Both the position numbers and the translations under genes were made by a program. From the IMG/VR virus record IMGVR_UViG_3300031236_000995, positions 1 through 42,320 of that record: 42,320 bases of DNA. One strand, written 5' to 3'. Numbering within the stretch: the stretch's first letter is position 1; each line of letters opens with the position of its first letter. Below are positions 6,077-14,393 of the stretch, piece after piece. Source of the DNA: a virus. The notes beneath the pieces were generated by a model, which worked only from the letters and a program-made list of their open reading frames with translations, searched no databases and had not been told where the DNA came from.

Positions 6077-7617
6077 TGCGCGTCGTCACCTACGCGCGCG
6101 TCTCGACGACCGCCCAGGGCGAGCGCGGCGCTTCCCTCGTCAACCAAAGCCGCAAGTTCGCTCTGTGGAAGGCCCGCGGCGGCCACGAGATCGTCGACTC
6201 CTACCAAGAGATGGAGTCCGCCAGCACCACCGTCCGACGCCGCCTGTTCTCCCGCATGCTCGAAGACCTCCCCGCCACCCGACCCGACTGCATCGTCATC
6301 GACTCGGCCGACCGGTTCAGCCGTAACCTCGAGGACACGTTCGAGGTCATCCGCCGCCTGCGCGAGCACGGGATCAATATCTGGCCCTTGGAGTGGGACC
6401 GCGACGATCCGCCCGACATCATCACCTACGACTCCCCCGATTACATCCGCTTCCGCGACGAGATCATCGCCGCTCAAGCCGAGGCCAAGCGCATCCGCGT
6501 GCGCCGCCAGCGCTCGATGCAAGGCCGGCGCGAGCGCGGCGCGACCCTCACGATGCGCGCCCCCTTCGGCCTGCAACGCGATCCCGCCGACCGCGATCGG
6601 CTCGCGCCGAGCCCCCAGGCCGGCATCGTCGCCGAGATCGACCGCCGCTACCTTGCGGGCGAGTCACCGCTGGCGATCCTGCGTTGGCTGGACTCCGAGG
6701 TACCCGGCGCCTGGAAGAGCCGTCCTGGCCTACGCAAGGCCCTCTTAAACCCGTCCTACGAGCTCGCCGGCGTCCGGTCCGCCCAGACGGCCGCGGCCAT
6801 CCGCGCGCTCCTGGCGACCCGCGAGACGCGCCACGGCCTCTACCGGCTGCACGACCACGAATTCACCGGCGTCTTCGCCTGCGGCCGGTGCGTCGCGATG
6901 GGCGTGGATCCCAAGAACGCGCTTATGGGGGAGCAGCTCGGCTACGGCCAGGCCGCTCAGCCGCCGCAGATGAACCTCGTCTGCCAGTCGGCCGGCAACA
7001 CCCTGGGGGCACGCCACCCGACCCTCTACATCCGCGTCTCGCGGATCGCCGGCGCCTGGGACCAGCTCTTGGCCGCGCTCGAGGTCGACCCCGCTGACGT
7101 CGACGCGCACGCGCGCCGCACGACCGCCGGCCAGGGCGATTCCAAGGTGCGCCGCCGGCGGCTCGAAAGAGCGCGCGCTCGACTCGATCAGGACGAGGCG
7201 GCCCTAGCGACGCGGCGTTCGCGCGCGCTGGACTTCCTCGCCGACGCCGAGCCGCGCGTCGTCGCGCAGGCCCGCAAGGCGCTCCTCGCGATCGACGCAG
7301 ACGAAGCGGAGCTCTACCTGCGCCGCGACGTCGTGCGCGGCGAACTCGCGCAGCTCGATCAGGCGGCCGCAACGATCGTGGACGTCGGCGCGGCGCTCGC
7401 GCGGTACCGCGAGCACTACGAACGTGCCAGCGTCCGCCAGCGCAACCTGCTCAACCGCGCGCTGTGCGCAGCCGTCGGCTCACACCCGATCGTCGCACGC
7501 GACGAAGATCACCGCTGGGGCACCGTCAGCGTCTCCTGGCCGGCGGTGATGACTGAACCGATCTTGGCGCCCTACCGAGCGTTCGCGCCGACGCTCAGCG
7601 CCGCGTGCGTCGTTTAG
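6076..7617 (+). CDS. int: Large serine recombinase (phage integrase)
   Basis: 513 residues from ATG 6076. The N-terminal resolvase domain (1-150) has TYARVSTTAQ with the nucleophile at Ser10, and DSADRFSRN further in. The recombinase domain follows (RAPFGLQRDP to NPSYELAGV, about 160-250), then a zinc-ribbon-like part with CGRC and one later Cys and His, then a long coiled-coil segment with many Arg and Ala (about 355-480). This order is that of large serine integrases, which join attP to attB without host factors. Its 3' end overlaps the convergent 7595-7831 gene by 23 bp. No attP could be identified nearby. Confidence 0.93.
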   Translation: MRVVTYARVSTTAQGERGASLVNQSRKFALWKARGGHEIVDSYQEMESASTTVRRRLFSRMLEDLPATRPDCIVIDSADRFSRNLEDTFEVIRRLREHGINIWPLEWDRDDPPDIITYDSPDYIRFRDEIIAAQAEAKRIRVRRQRSMQGRRERGATLTMRAPFGLQRDPADRDRLAPSPQAGIVAEIDRRYLAGESPLAILRWLDSEVPGAWKSRPGLRKALLNPSYELAGVRSAQTAAAIRALLATRETRHGLYRLHDHEFTGVFACGRCVAMGVDPKNALMGEQLGYGQAAQPPQMNLVCQSAGNTLGARHPTLYIRVSRIAGAWDQLLAALEVDPADVDAHARRTTAGQGDSKVRRRRLERARARLDQDEAALATRRSRALDFLADAEPRVVAQARKALLAIDADEAELYLRRDVVRGELAQLDQAAATIVDVGAALARYREHYERASVRQRNLLNRALCAAVGSHPIVARDEDHRWGTVSVSWPAVMTEPILAPYRAFAPTLSAACVV

Positions 7618-7831
7618 CCGTTCGCTTCCCGACGCGCTTACGCTTCCAGAAAGGCTTGCGCTTATGCGCCATCTTGCGGAAGGTGAGCGCGAGCCGCGCC
7701 TGTTTTCCCGTGCGGCCGGGATCGTGCGCGTGCTTTCGCGCGTACGCCGCAGTGCTCAGGCCAGCCCGCTTGGCCTTGCGCTTCAGCGCGCCGGGCCGCT
7801 TGACGGCGCTCTTGATCCAATTCGCGGCCAT
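7595..7831 (-). CDS. Small basic phage protein, 'WIKSAVKRPGAL' type, 78 aa
   Basis: From ATG 7831: MAANWIKSAVKRPGALKRKA, then AGLSTAAYARKHAHDPGRTG and a strongly basic end (KRKPFWKRKRVGKRTAKRR). Proteins with the W-I-x-x-A-x-K-x-P-G-A-L start are frequent small phage proteins; the role is not settled, but the charge suggests DNA contact or packing in the capsid. Last gene of the leftward lysis block, overlapping the end of the integrase gene tail to tail. The earlier part of this frame (up to 8083) is shadow. Confidence 0.75.
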   Translation of the reverse strand: MAANWIKSAVKRPGALKRKAKRAGLSTAAYARKHAHDPGRTGKQARLALTFRKMAHKRKPFWKRKRVGKRTAKRRTRR

Positions 7832-7833
7832 TA

Positions 7834-8472
7834 CTAGTGCTTGGCGGTGAGCGCCACGCCGACGCCGGCGATCGTCGTGCCGGCCGTGACGACGCACAAC
7901 GAGACGCCGGCCGGCAGGATGTACGGGTTCGCCGCCGGGATCACGGCGTCGCCGTTGCCGTTGCGCCCGCCACCGGCAAAGGCCGCGGTCGTAAGGCCAG
8001 CCGCCGTCTGCGGTGTGAGAATCTGTCCGCCCCAGAGCGACGTTGTGCCGGTGCCGCAGTTCGTGCCCGTTCCGTACTCCCATATCACGGTGTCGGACGA
8101 GTTGGTCGCCGTCGACTGGAACCCCGCGTAGAACACGTAGAGGTTCTGACCAGAGGTCCCGGCCGCAACCTGCGTCGTCGTCGCGGTCGTGATCGACGCG
8201 GTGACGTTCTGCGTGTCGATCGCCGCCGTCATGTAGAGCGTGCCGGTGCCGCTCGCGGCGGTATCGGCGACGGCGTGCCCGGTGACGCCATCGGCGTCGG
8301 CGTCCATCTTCTGCGGCAAGAGCGCCGCACCGCCGGACGTTTCGCCCGCGCCGACTTGGTTGAACGACGGCGCGGGGAAGTTGCTCGCCGCGTACGCCGC
8401 GATCGGCACGCTGACGAGGAGCGCAACGAGAACGAGCGCTTCTTGCGGCAGCGACCGAAGGCGGCGCAGCAC
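7834..8472 (-). CDS. Secreted or virion-associated protein with signal peptide, 212 aa
   Basis: Starts at GTG 8472, two bases from the stop of the upstream gene. Residues 1-32 look like a Sec signal peptide: basic start (LRRLRSLP), hydrophobic core ALVLVALLVSVPIAAYA and an A-x-A cut site before SNFPAP. The mature part is Thr/Ala/Gly-rich and beta-like (TGTLYMTAAIDTQNVTASIT, WEYGTGTNCGTG) with an ending GVSLCVVTAGTTIAGVGVAL, a pattern common in phage tail-fibre or head-fibre proteins. The combination of fibre-like body and signal peptide is unusual. Confidence 0.65.
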   Translation of the reverse strand: MLRRLRSLPQEALVLVALLVSVPIAAYAASNFPAPSFNQVGAGETSGGAALLPQKMDADADGVTGHAVADTAASGTGTLYMTAAIDTQNVTASITTATTTQVAAGTSGQNLYVFYAGFQSTATNSSDTVIWEYGTGTNCGTGTTSLWGGQILTPQTAAGLTTAAFAGGGRNGNGDAVIPAANPYILPAGVSLCVVTAGTTIAGVGVALTAKH

Positions 8473-8474
8473 GA

Positions 8475-8768
8475 TCAGCCGCCGAGCTTCTTCGCTTCGG
8501 CCACGGCGAGCGACGTCAGGAACGCTGCGATCGTCGCCGGCGGCAGCTTCGCGAACTCTGCGTTGACCTCGGTTTCGACCGTGCCCTTCGCAGCGCTGAT
8601 GACGATGCCGGCGACGCCGGAAGCCTTGAGGTTGGCGATGGCGTTGTCGGCGAGCGTTTCGAGCGGGACTTCGCCAGCCGCGATCGCCGCGGTGAACGTC
8701 GCCTGAACGGTTGGGGATTCGAGAGCGGACACGAAGACGTCCGCGATGGACCCGATTTCGGTTGCCAC
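8475..8768 (-). CDS. Small helical phage protein, 97 aa
   Basis: GTG 8768 is used because AGGAG lies upstream and it directly follows the holin stop. Ala-rich amphipathic helices (DVFVSALESPTVQATFTAAI; ADNAIANLKASGVAGIVISA; IAAFLTSLAVAEAKKLGG). No family recognised. Position behind holin and endolysin suggests a lysis or virion accessory role. Confidence 0.6.
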   Translation of the reverse strand: MATEIGSIADVFVSALESPTVQATFTAAIAAGEVPLETLADNAIANLKASGVAGIVISAAKGTVETEVNAEFAKLPPATIAAFLTSLAVAEAKKLGG

Positions 8769-8773
8769 GGTGG

Positions 8774-9022
8774 TTACTTCTCCTGCGGGCCCTGGCCCGC
8801 TGACTGAGGGGGGACGGCTTCGGTGCCGCCGTTTGGGGTGAGACGTGCGAGCACGAGCGCAGCAACGCTCCCGAGCAGAGCGAAGATCGTCGAGATCTTC
8901 ACCGGCCACGGATCGCTTGCGATCGAGTTGAGCATCTGCACGAACGCGGGGCTCGCGGCCCACTGTCCGATGGCGACGAACAGCACGAGCGCCGTCGCGA
9001 CGTCTTGCTGGTTGAGCTTCAT
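8774..9022 (-). CDS. Putative holin, 82 aa, two membrane spans
   Basis: ATG 9022 overlaps the endolysin stop (ATGA). Two hydrophobic helices, about residues 8-25 (VATALVLFVAIGQWAA) and 42-60 (KISTIFALLGSVAALVLARL), with a polar Pro/Gln-rich C-terminal tail. Size, two spans and the adjoining endolysin gene fit a class II holin, which would open the inner membrane at lysis time. No sequence family was recognised, so the call rests on topology and context. Confidence 0.7.
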   Translation of the reverse strand: MKLNQQDVATALVLFVAIGQWAASPAFVQMLNSIASDPWPVKISTIFALLGSVAALVLARLTPNGGTEAVPPQSAGQGPQEK

Positions 9023-9549
9023 GCGTGCGACTCCACGACGAACGCCTCGTAGCGCGAGAGGACGTCAGCGGCGTAGCCGTTGGTCGTCTGCGTGTCGGCG
9101 TCGACGCCCTCGAGCATCGCGAGCTGCACCTTTCCCCATCCGGCGTTGTAGCCAGCGGCCACGGCGAAGACGACCTGGCCTCGGCACGATGCAGCGAACT
9201 CGCCTGGCCGTTCGGTCTGCGCGCGCTGCGCGCTGACCAAGAGCGGCGCGAGGAAGAACACCGCCGCGACGTGCAGGTTCTCGCTTGGGACCAGGAGCGG
9301 GTACCCCTCGTACGTCGGATTCGTGATCGACGCCCACGAAACGCCGGCCGTGATCTGACACAGCCCGCAGCCGCAACCCGGTCCGGGCGCGACGCCGATC
9401 TGCAGGATGTTCCGGCCGCCAGTTTCGCGCGCCACGATCGCGGCGAGCAGGCACGGCGGAATCTGCGCAGCTTGCGCCGCAGCGTTGATCGGCGGCGCAA
9501 GCGCCCCGACGGCAGGGTTCGCCGAGGACTTGAATGCGACGAAGTCCAT
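9019..9549 (-). CDS. Endolysin, SLT-type lytic transglycosylase
   Basis: 176 residues without a signal peptide. The family core is visible: LLAAIVARETGGRN with the catalytic Glu at 42, the GLCQIT motif at 62-67 (usual form GLxQI), and the late AAGYNAGWGKV (usual A-x-Y-N-x-G) around 130-140. It would cut the glycan strands of peptidoglycan after the adjacent holin releases it. The start overlaps the stop of the upstream membrane protein gene (TGATG). Confidence 0.88.
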   Translation of the reverse strand: MDFVAFKSSANPAVGALAPPINAAAQAAQIPPCLLAAIVARETGGRNILQIGVAPGPGCGCGLCQITAGVSWASITNPTYEGYPLLVPSENLHVAAVFFLAPLLVSAQRAQTERPGEFAASCRGQVVFAVAAGYNAGWGKVQLAMLEGVDADTQTTNGYAADVLSRYEAFVVESHA

Positions 9550-9908
9550 CAGTGCGGACCCATGTGCAGCGCGCTCTCAACCGCGAGCGTCGCGACGGAA
9601 ACGAAGATCGCCCCGAGTAGCGCGATCACCCACGTAATGCCGCGACGGAACTGCGAGACGACGAGCAGGATGCCAGGACGCGGCTCACCATCCTCGGTGA
9701 CCGCGCCGACGATCGTGCCGTAGATCCAGTCGACCTTCTTGGCAACCGCCTCGTGCGCGACGGCGAGGGCGCTCTGCTGGCCTTTGACCTCTTGAACCGC
9801 GCTCGTCAACCTACCCAACGCCTCCACGGTGGCGAACTGCATACGGCCTTCGAGGGCATGACGCGACGCGCGTTCAAGGCTCTCCTCGTCATCATCTGAC
9901 CCCGGCAT
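9549..9908 (-). CDS. Small membrane protein of the lysis block, 119 aa
   Basis: ATG 9908 is chosen; a GTG at 9917 would add three residues and neither has a clear ribosome-binding site. An acidic start and a coiled-coil region (ATVEALGRLTSAVQEVKGQQ) are followed by a basic motif and one C-terminal span (GITWVIALLGAIFVSVATLAV, about 91-111). The layout resembles XhlA-type hemolysin/lysis accessory proteins, but only in outline. First protein-coding gene of the lysis unit, downstream of the late promoter near 10.0 kb. Confidence 0.65.
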   Translation of the reverse strand: MPGSDDDEESLERASRHALEGRMQFATVEALGRLTSAVQEVKGQQSALAVAHEAVAKKVDWIYGTIVGAVTEDGEPRPGILLVVSQFRRGITWVIALLGAIFVSVATLAVESALHMGPH

Positions 9909-9972
9909 GACCGGCACCCGAATCTAGGTCACAGCGCCCCGCGAGGGGCCATCCTCGCAGCCTCACGGGCCC

Positions 9973-10013
9973 ATGCTCGCGCGCTGGCAAGAACCGCGTG
10001 TGGGGGAATCCCC
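9973..10013 (-). promoter_or_regulatory. Late promoter copy 1 (palindrome + -10), lysis unit
   Basis: Minus strand GGGGATTCCCCCAC, palindrome centre at 10008, with hexamer GAGCAT at 9978-9973 starting exactly 30 nt downstream. Predicted +1 at 9966, which is the G of a GTG opening a 24-codon frame (9966-9892); that short frame may be a leader peptide or chance. The palindrome begins 6 bp after the stop codon of the upstream virion gene. Its -10 is the weakest of the four. Confidence 0.55.
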
Positions 10014-10019
10014 AGGCGC

Positions 10020-13000
10020 TTACCGCTGGACGAACCGAGCGTCGACCGCCCGCAGCGCCTCGTCCCGCTGCGCGATGAGCCGATCGACCGCGCGCTGGTT
10101 CTTCGCCGTCTGCGCCGCCTTGATCAGCGGCCCGAACTCGACGCGCACCGCGTGCTCGGCGCGCTTCTTCTCAGCGGGCTCGACGCCGTACGGGAAGCCG
10201 CCCGTGACGTAGGTCGTCGCGCCGCCCAGCGGGTCGTCGGCCACCCGGCCGGCGGCCTCGATCGGCGCCAGGACGTGGCCGGCCGCTTTGCCGGCAATCG
10301 CCGCGGCCTGCTTCCAGCCCGGGTCCTGGGGGTTCGACGCGAACGTGTTCCACGGCGGCAGCGCCGAACGGCCACCGCCCTGCGCGGCTTGGAGCGCGTC
10401 CAGGAGCAACGAGAGCGGTAGGCTGGCGTGGCCGGCGACGTAGTTGACCGGCGCGGCAGCGTCTTCACGAACGCCCTGGAAGTCGCCGTGCGCGACGTCG
10501 ACGGGCAGACGTGCCAGCGCGGCTACCGGCTCGAGCACGCGCTGCGGCAGCGGCACCACGACCCGTCGGAAGTCCCCGTTCTTGCGCCGCCCCAGCGTCG
10601 CGGTGAACGGCCGCGACGGGTCGTCGTACCCCTGCGCCTGGTTGTTGACCTCGATCGCGCGCTCGGGCGCCTCCCACCACTTCGGATCGATGATTCCCTT
10701 GCGCGTCCAGAACGGCACGACCGTCTTCATCCACGGCAAGAAGTAGAACAGCCGGTCGAGGTTCGCTTGGATCTCGCGCGGTGAGATGTCGCCGTACTTC
10801 CCGAGCGTGTTGCGCACGCGGATCGCCGCCGCGTCGTCGCTCATGCCGGCTTTGGTGAACCGGTCGAACAGATCGATCGCGTACCCACGCTCGGCGTTCT
10901 GCCACAGCCACTCGTTCATCGGCTGGTAGCCGAACGACTTGCCGCCGAGCAGCGGGATCTTCACGCCCAACCGCGCCGGGATTTCTGGCGTCGCGCCGAT
11001 GGTCACTGTCGTCGTACCGAGCGTACCGGTGTGCGTCTGGGTGGTCCCGGGTTTCCCGGGGATATTGGCCCGACCGCCGATGCGTTCCGGGATCGTCACG
11101 CCGCGCTCGAGGTTGATCGCGGCGCGCGCGACCGGCTTGACGACGCCGGCGAACGGCCCCGCCTTCGCCCCGATCTCGCCCGCGAGCTCACCGGCAGCCG
11201 TCGTCGTGGCGTGCGCGCTCGTCTCGCCCAGCGCTCCGCCGAAGGCGCGATGCGCGTACTCGTTGACCGCACCGGCTTTCACGGCGCGCGCCTCGAGCTC
11301 CGGGGCGAACTTCACCCGGCCGGCCAAGATCGCTGCCATACGCTCCGGCGTCGCCCCAAACTCAGCGCCCTCGGCGAGGTAATGCATCCCCTCGTTGTTG
11401 ATCCCGTGCACCGTGGGCATGAGCACGATCGACGCGCGCGCCAGCCGGTTGAGCACCTGAAACGCGCGCCAGAGCGCGCCGGCCTGCTCCGTCTCGCGCG
11501 GACTCAACCGCTCCGCGCCCTTGAAGAACTGCGCGAACGAATCGTCCAGCGCCATCTCGCGGCCCGACGGCGACGCCAGGCCGAGCGAAGATTCGCGCAC
11601 GTACCCCTCGGGCATCTTGATCGCCGAGGCCTCCGCGCGCTGCTTCACCGTGTCGTAGACCTCGGCGTAATACCGGTCGGCCGTCTTGCGGAACGCCTGC
11701 GCCACCTCGCCGCGGTTGCGCACTTCGTCTGCAGCTCGCCGCTGCGCGTCGAGGGAGACGCGCGCTTTGCGATCGAGCGCGCCGATCCGCTCGAGCGCCG
11801 CCGCTTCGCCGCCCGTTGGCACCGTGGTCCCACGCAGGGCGTCGCCGGCCGCATCGATCGCACCCGAGGCGCCCGACGCCCGAGCTGCCGCCGTGCGCAT
11901 CTGCGCGATCGCGCCGGTGAGCGAGCCGGTCGCCTTGCGCGCACCGCGCTCTGCCCCGGCCGCGACATCGCGGCCCTTGCGCGCCGCCTGCAGGTCGCGA
12001 CGCAGGTTCTCGATCTGATCGGCTCCGGCGTTGCGGTACTTCGGCAGCACCTCGGCCAGCACGCGCTCGCGCGCGTCGTCGGCGAAATCACCGGCACGCG
12101 GCGGTCGCGGGTGCCTGGTGAAGAACTCGCGCACCTCGGAATCGGTGATATCGGGGTGCGTCTTGCGCACGATCGCCGTGACCTGGTCGAGGTTGCCCAG
12201 CGCGCGCCCTGCCTCGTCGGGCTTCGGAATCGCCTTGAGGGGAGCAAGTAACGAGCGCGGCATCCCCGCGAACTCGCCGGCCAGCACGAACTTCTTCTTG
12301 CCGGCGTCCCACACGACGTCGGGGACGATCTTGCCGCCGACCTGCTGCAGCGCATCCCAAAACGGCTGCTGCGCGATAGCGTGCTCTTCGGCCATCCCGC
12401 CGGCCACGTCGCGCACGTTCCCAGGCCGCTGCGCCGCGATCGACGCACGAGCGTCTTGCAACTCGGTCAGCACCGCGTTCGCGGCCTCACGCTGGCTCTG
12501 CACGTTGCTCGCGAGCGCCTCGCGCAGCGTGCCGTTCTCCCGCAAGGCGGTACCGAGCGCGTCGTTGCCGAGCATGAGCGACTGCTTCACCCGGTCGAGC
12601 CCATTGAGCGTCTTGGCGAGGTCCTTCGCGCGCTGCTGGGCGCTTCGAACGACGTCCTGGGTCGCCTTGGTCGCAAGCTTGGCGATCTGCGTCTGTGCAC
12701 CACGCGAGGCCGCAAGACGCGCATCGTACGGCGCCATACTGCGCGCGACGACGCGGCGCGTCCCCAGCTCCGCGGGGTTGATCCCGTGCGCGTCGGCCAG
12801 CGCGGCGATCGCGGGGTCCTGGCGCGCGGCGGCCTTGGCCCGCGCGCTCGCCGTCGCCTCGACGTAGCGCTGCAGGTTCTTCGCCCCCTCCTCACCCCCG
12901 CCGAGCGCGATATCGCCGCCGGGGCGTTCGAGCGCGTAGCGCAGCGGCACGCGGGCGGCGAGCGCCTCGCGCGTCTCGGTACCCGGCTGCGTCCACCACC

Positions 13001-14390
13001 GCTGCTCGCCCGTCGCCTGGTCGGTCAGCGGCACGTGCTCGAGGTCGCGCCGGGACAGCTCGTTTGCGATCGCGCGGTTCGACTCGATCCGGTGCACCTG
13101 GTACTGATGCGCTGGATCGTACTCGGGGTGCAGCTCGTCCTCGTGCCCTAGGATCGTGTCGTTGAGCTTGTGGCCGCCCTTGGTCACCCCGGCGGAGAAC
13201 GCGCCGCGCCGACGCACCAGACGACCCTCTGCGTCGACAGCGTTGACCTCACCGCGTGCGAGCGGATCGCCCTCGGACTGCGCGCGTTCGTCGTAAACCG
13301 GCCGGCCGCGCTCGCGCATCGGGTAGAACGTCCCCGAATCGTAGAGCTCGCCGCGATCCTCGCTGCGGATCTGGAGCTGATCCTGCAGCACGTCATCCTT
13401 CTGGAAGTCGGCGCGCACGCCGGCGCCGCGCGCCTCGAGCGAGAGGCCGCGCCTGGGCTCGGGAACGGACGGGTTGCGCTGCGCGATCCGTGCTCCGTCG
13501 GCGTCGACGTACGAGAGCCGCTGCACCTCGATCTTCTGCGCGCGCGTTAGGCCGCCGAAGCGTGCGGCGGTGTCCTTGATGACCTGCGCCTCGGCGTGCT
13601 GCGGTGCAGCTTGAGCAGCGAGCCCAGCGCCGACGTATCGCGTCCCGCCGCGCTCGCGCAGCGGCGCGTAGCGCGAGACGAACGCGCGGGACGCGGCGAT
13701 CGTCGGGCCAACACCAGGCACCTTCTCCGCGGCTCGCACGACCTTCCCTGCGGTGGCGCCGGCGGCGTGTCCGACCGCACGCGTCGCGCGCCCCAGCGGC
13801 TTGGTCGTCACGTTCTCGGCCGCGCTGGCCGCCGCGTCGACAGCCGGCGATGCAGCGCGCGCCGCGCGCACGCCCTTCGATAGGCCGCCGAGCAGGATGC
13901 CCGCTGTGCGGCCGGCGGCGAGGTTGCCCGGGTTGTACCACTGCCCTGCGAACTCGGCAGCAGCCCGCAAGTACGGGTTCACGGTCTGCGGATCGACGCC
14001 CTCACGCGTCAGCGCTGCGTCTGAAACCGGATCGTACTCGGCGTTGAGCGCCGCCGGTCCCTGGTGCCGCAAGATGTCGACCGCGCGTGCCAGGTGGTTT
14101 CCGGTCGGGTGGTCCGCCCAATTCATCCAACCCGTCAGCGGTCCGCGCGGGACCGATTCCCACGCTGCACCGCCGAGCGAAAGGGGGACGCTCAGCTCTT
14201 CGCCGACCCTGCGCAACAAGCTCGCGCGCCGCGGCTTGCCCTGCGCGTCGCTCGCCACCTCGACGTGGTGAACGCCGTGGGGCGGCTCGAGTGCGGCGTA
14301 CGGGTCCGCTGCATGATGGCTCGGCGTCAGCGCCGCGTACGGGTCGGCGTTCGCGTGCGGGACCAGCGCCGCGTACGGATCGTCGGCCAC
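10020..14390 (-). CDS. Very large internal/ejected virion protein, 1456 aa
   Basis: The N-terminus has three short repeats with the core DPYAAL (near residues 4, 16 and 29), a start I recall from large podophage internal proteins. The body is Ala/Arg-rich and mainly helical, with membrane-like Ala/Gly stretches (about 160-230) and long coiled-coil segments between about 500 and 900. A region around 950-1250 (FYFLPWMKTVVPFWTRKGII) recalls large proteins injected with DNA. No lytic-enzyme motif was recognised. Being the largest product and next to two other low-complexity virion genes, it is probably packed in the head and ejected on infection. Confidence 0.75.
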   Translation of the reverse strand: MADDPYAALVPHANADPYAALTPSHHAADPYAALEPPHGVHHVEVASDAQGKPRRASLLRRVGEELSVPLSLGGAAWESVPRGPLTGWMNWADHPTGNHLARAVDILRHQGPAALNAEYDPVSDAALTREGVDPQTVNPYLRAAAEFAGQWYNPGNLAAGRTAGILLGGLSKGVRAARAASPAVDAAASAAENVTTKPLGRATRAVGHAAGATAGKVVRAAEKVPGVGPTIAASRAFVSRYAPLRERGGTRYVGAGLAAQAAPQHAEAQVIKDTAARFGGLTRAQKIEVQRLSYVDADGARIAQRNPSVPEPRRGLSLEARGAGVRADFQKDDVLQDQLQIRSEDRGELYDSGTFYPMRERGRPVYDERAQSEGDPLARGEVNAVDAEGRLVRRRGAFSAGVTKGGHKLNDTILGHEDELHPEYDPAHQYQVHRIESNRAIANELSRRDLEHVPLTDQATGEQRWWTQPGTETREALAARVPLRYALERPGGDIALGGGEEGAKNLQRYVEATASARAKAAARQDPAIAALADAHGINPAELGTRRVVARSMAPYDARLAASRGAQTQIAKLATKATQDVVRSAQQRAKDLAKTLNGLDRVKQSLMLGNDALGTALRENGTLREALASNVQSQREAANAVLTELQDARASIAAQRPGNVRDVAGGMAEEHAIAQQPFWDALQQVGGKIVPDVVWDAGKKKFVLAGEFAGMPRSLLAPLKAIPKPDEAGRALGNLDQVTAIVRKTHPDITDSEVREFFTRHPRPPRAGDFADDARERVLAEVLPKYRNAGADQIENLRRDLQAARKGRDVAAGAERGARKATGSLTGAIAQMRTAAARASGASGAIDAAGDALRGTTVPTGGEAAALERIGALDRKARVSLDAQRRAADEVRNRGEVAQAFRKTADRYYAEVYDTVKQRAEASAIKMPEGYVRESSLGLASPSGREMALDDSFAQFFKGAERLSPRETEQAGALWRAFQVLNRLARASIVLMPTVHGINNEGMHYLAEGAEFGATPERMAAILAGRVKFAPELEARAVKAGAVNEYAHRAFGGALGETSAHATTTAAGELAGEIGAKAGPFAGVVKPVARAAINLERGVTIPERIGGRANIPGKPGTTQTHTGTLGTTTVTIGATPEIPARLGVKIPLLGGKSFGYQPMNEWLWQNAERGYAIDLFDRFTKAGMSDDAAAIRVRNTLGKYGDISPREIQANLDRLFYFLPWMKTVVPFWTRKGIIDPKWWEAPERAIEVNNQAQGYDDPSRPFTATLGRRKNGDFRRVVVPLPQRVLEPVAALARLPVDVAHGDFQGVREDAAAPVNYVAGHASLPLSLLLDALQAAQGGGRSALPPWNTFASNPQDPGWKQAAAIAGKAAGHVLAPIEAAGRVADDPLGGATTYVTGGFPYGVEPAEKKRAEHAVRVEFGPLIKAAQTAKNQRAVDRLIAQRDEALRAVDARFVQR

Positions 14391-14393
14391 GGG

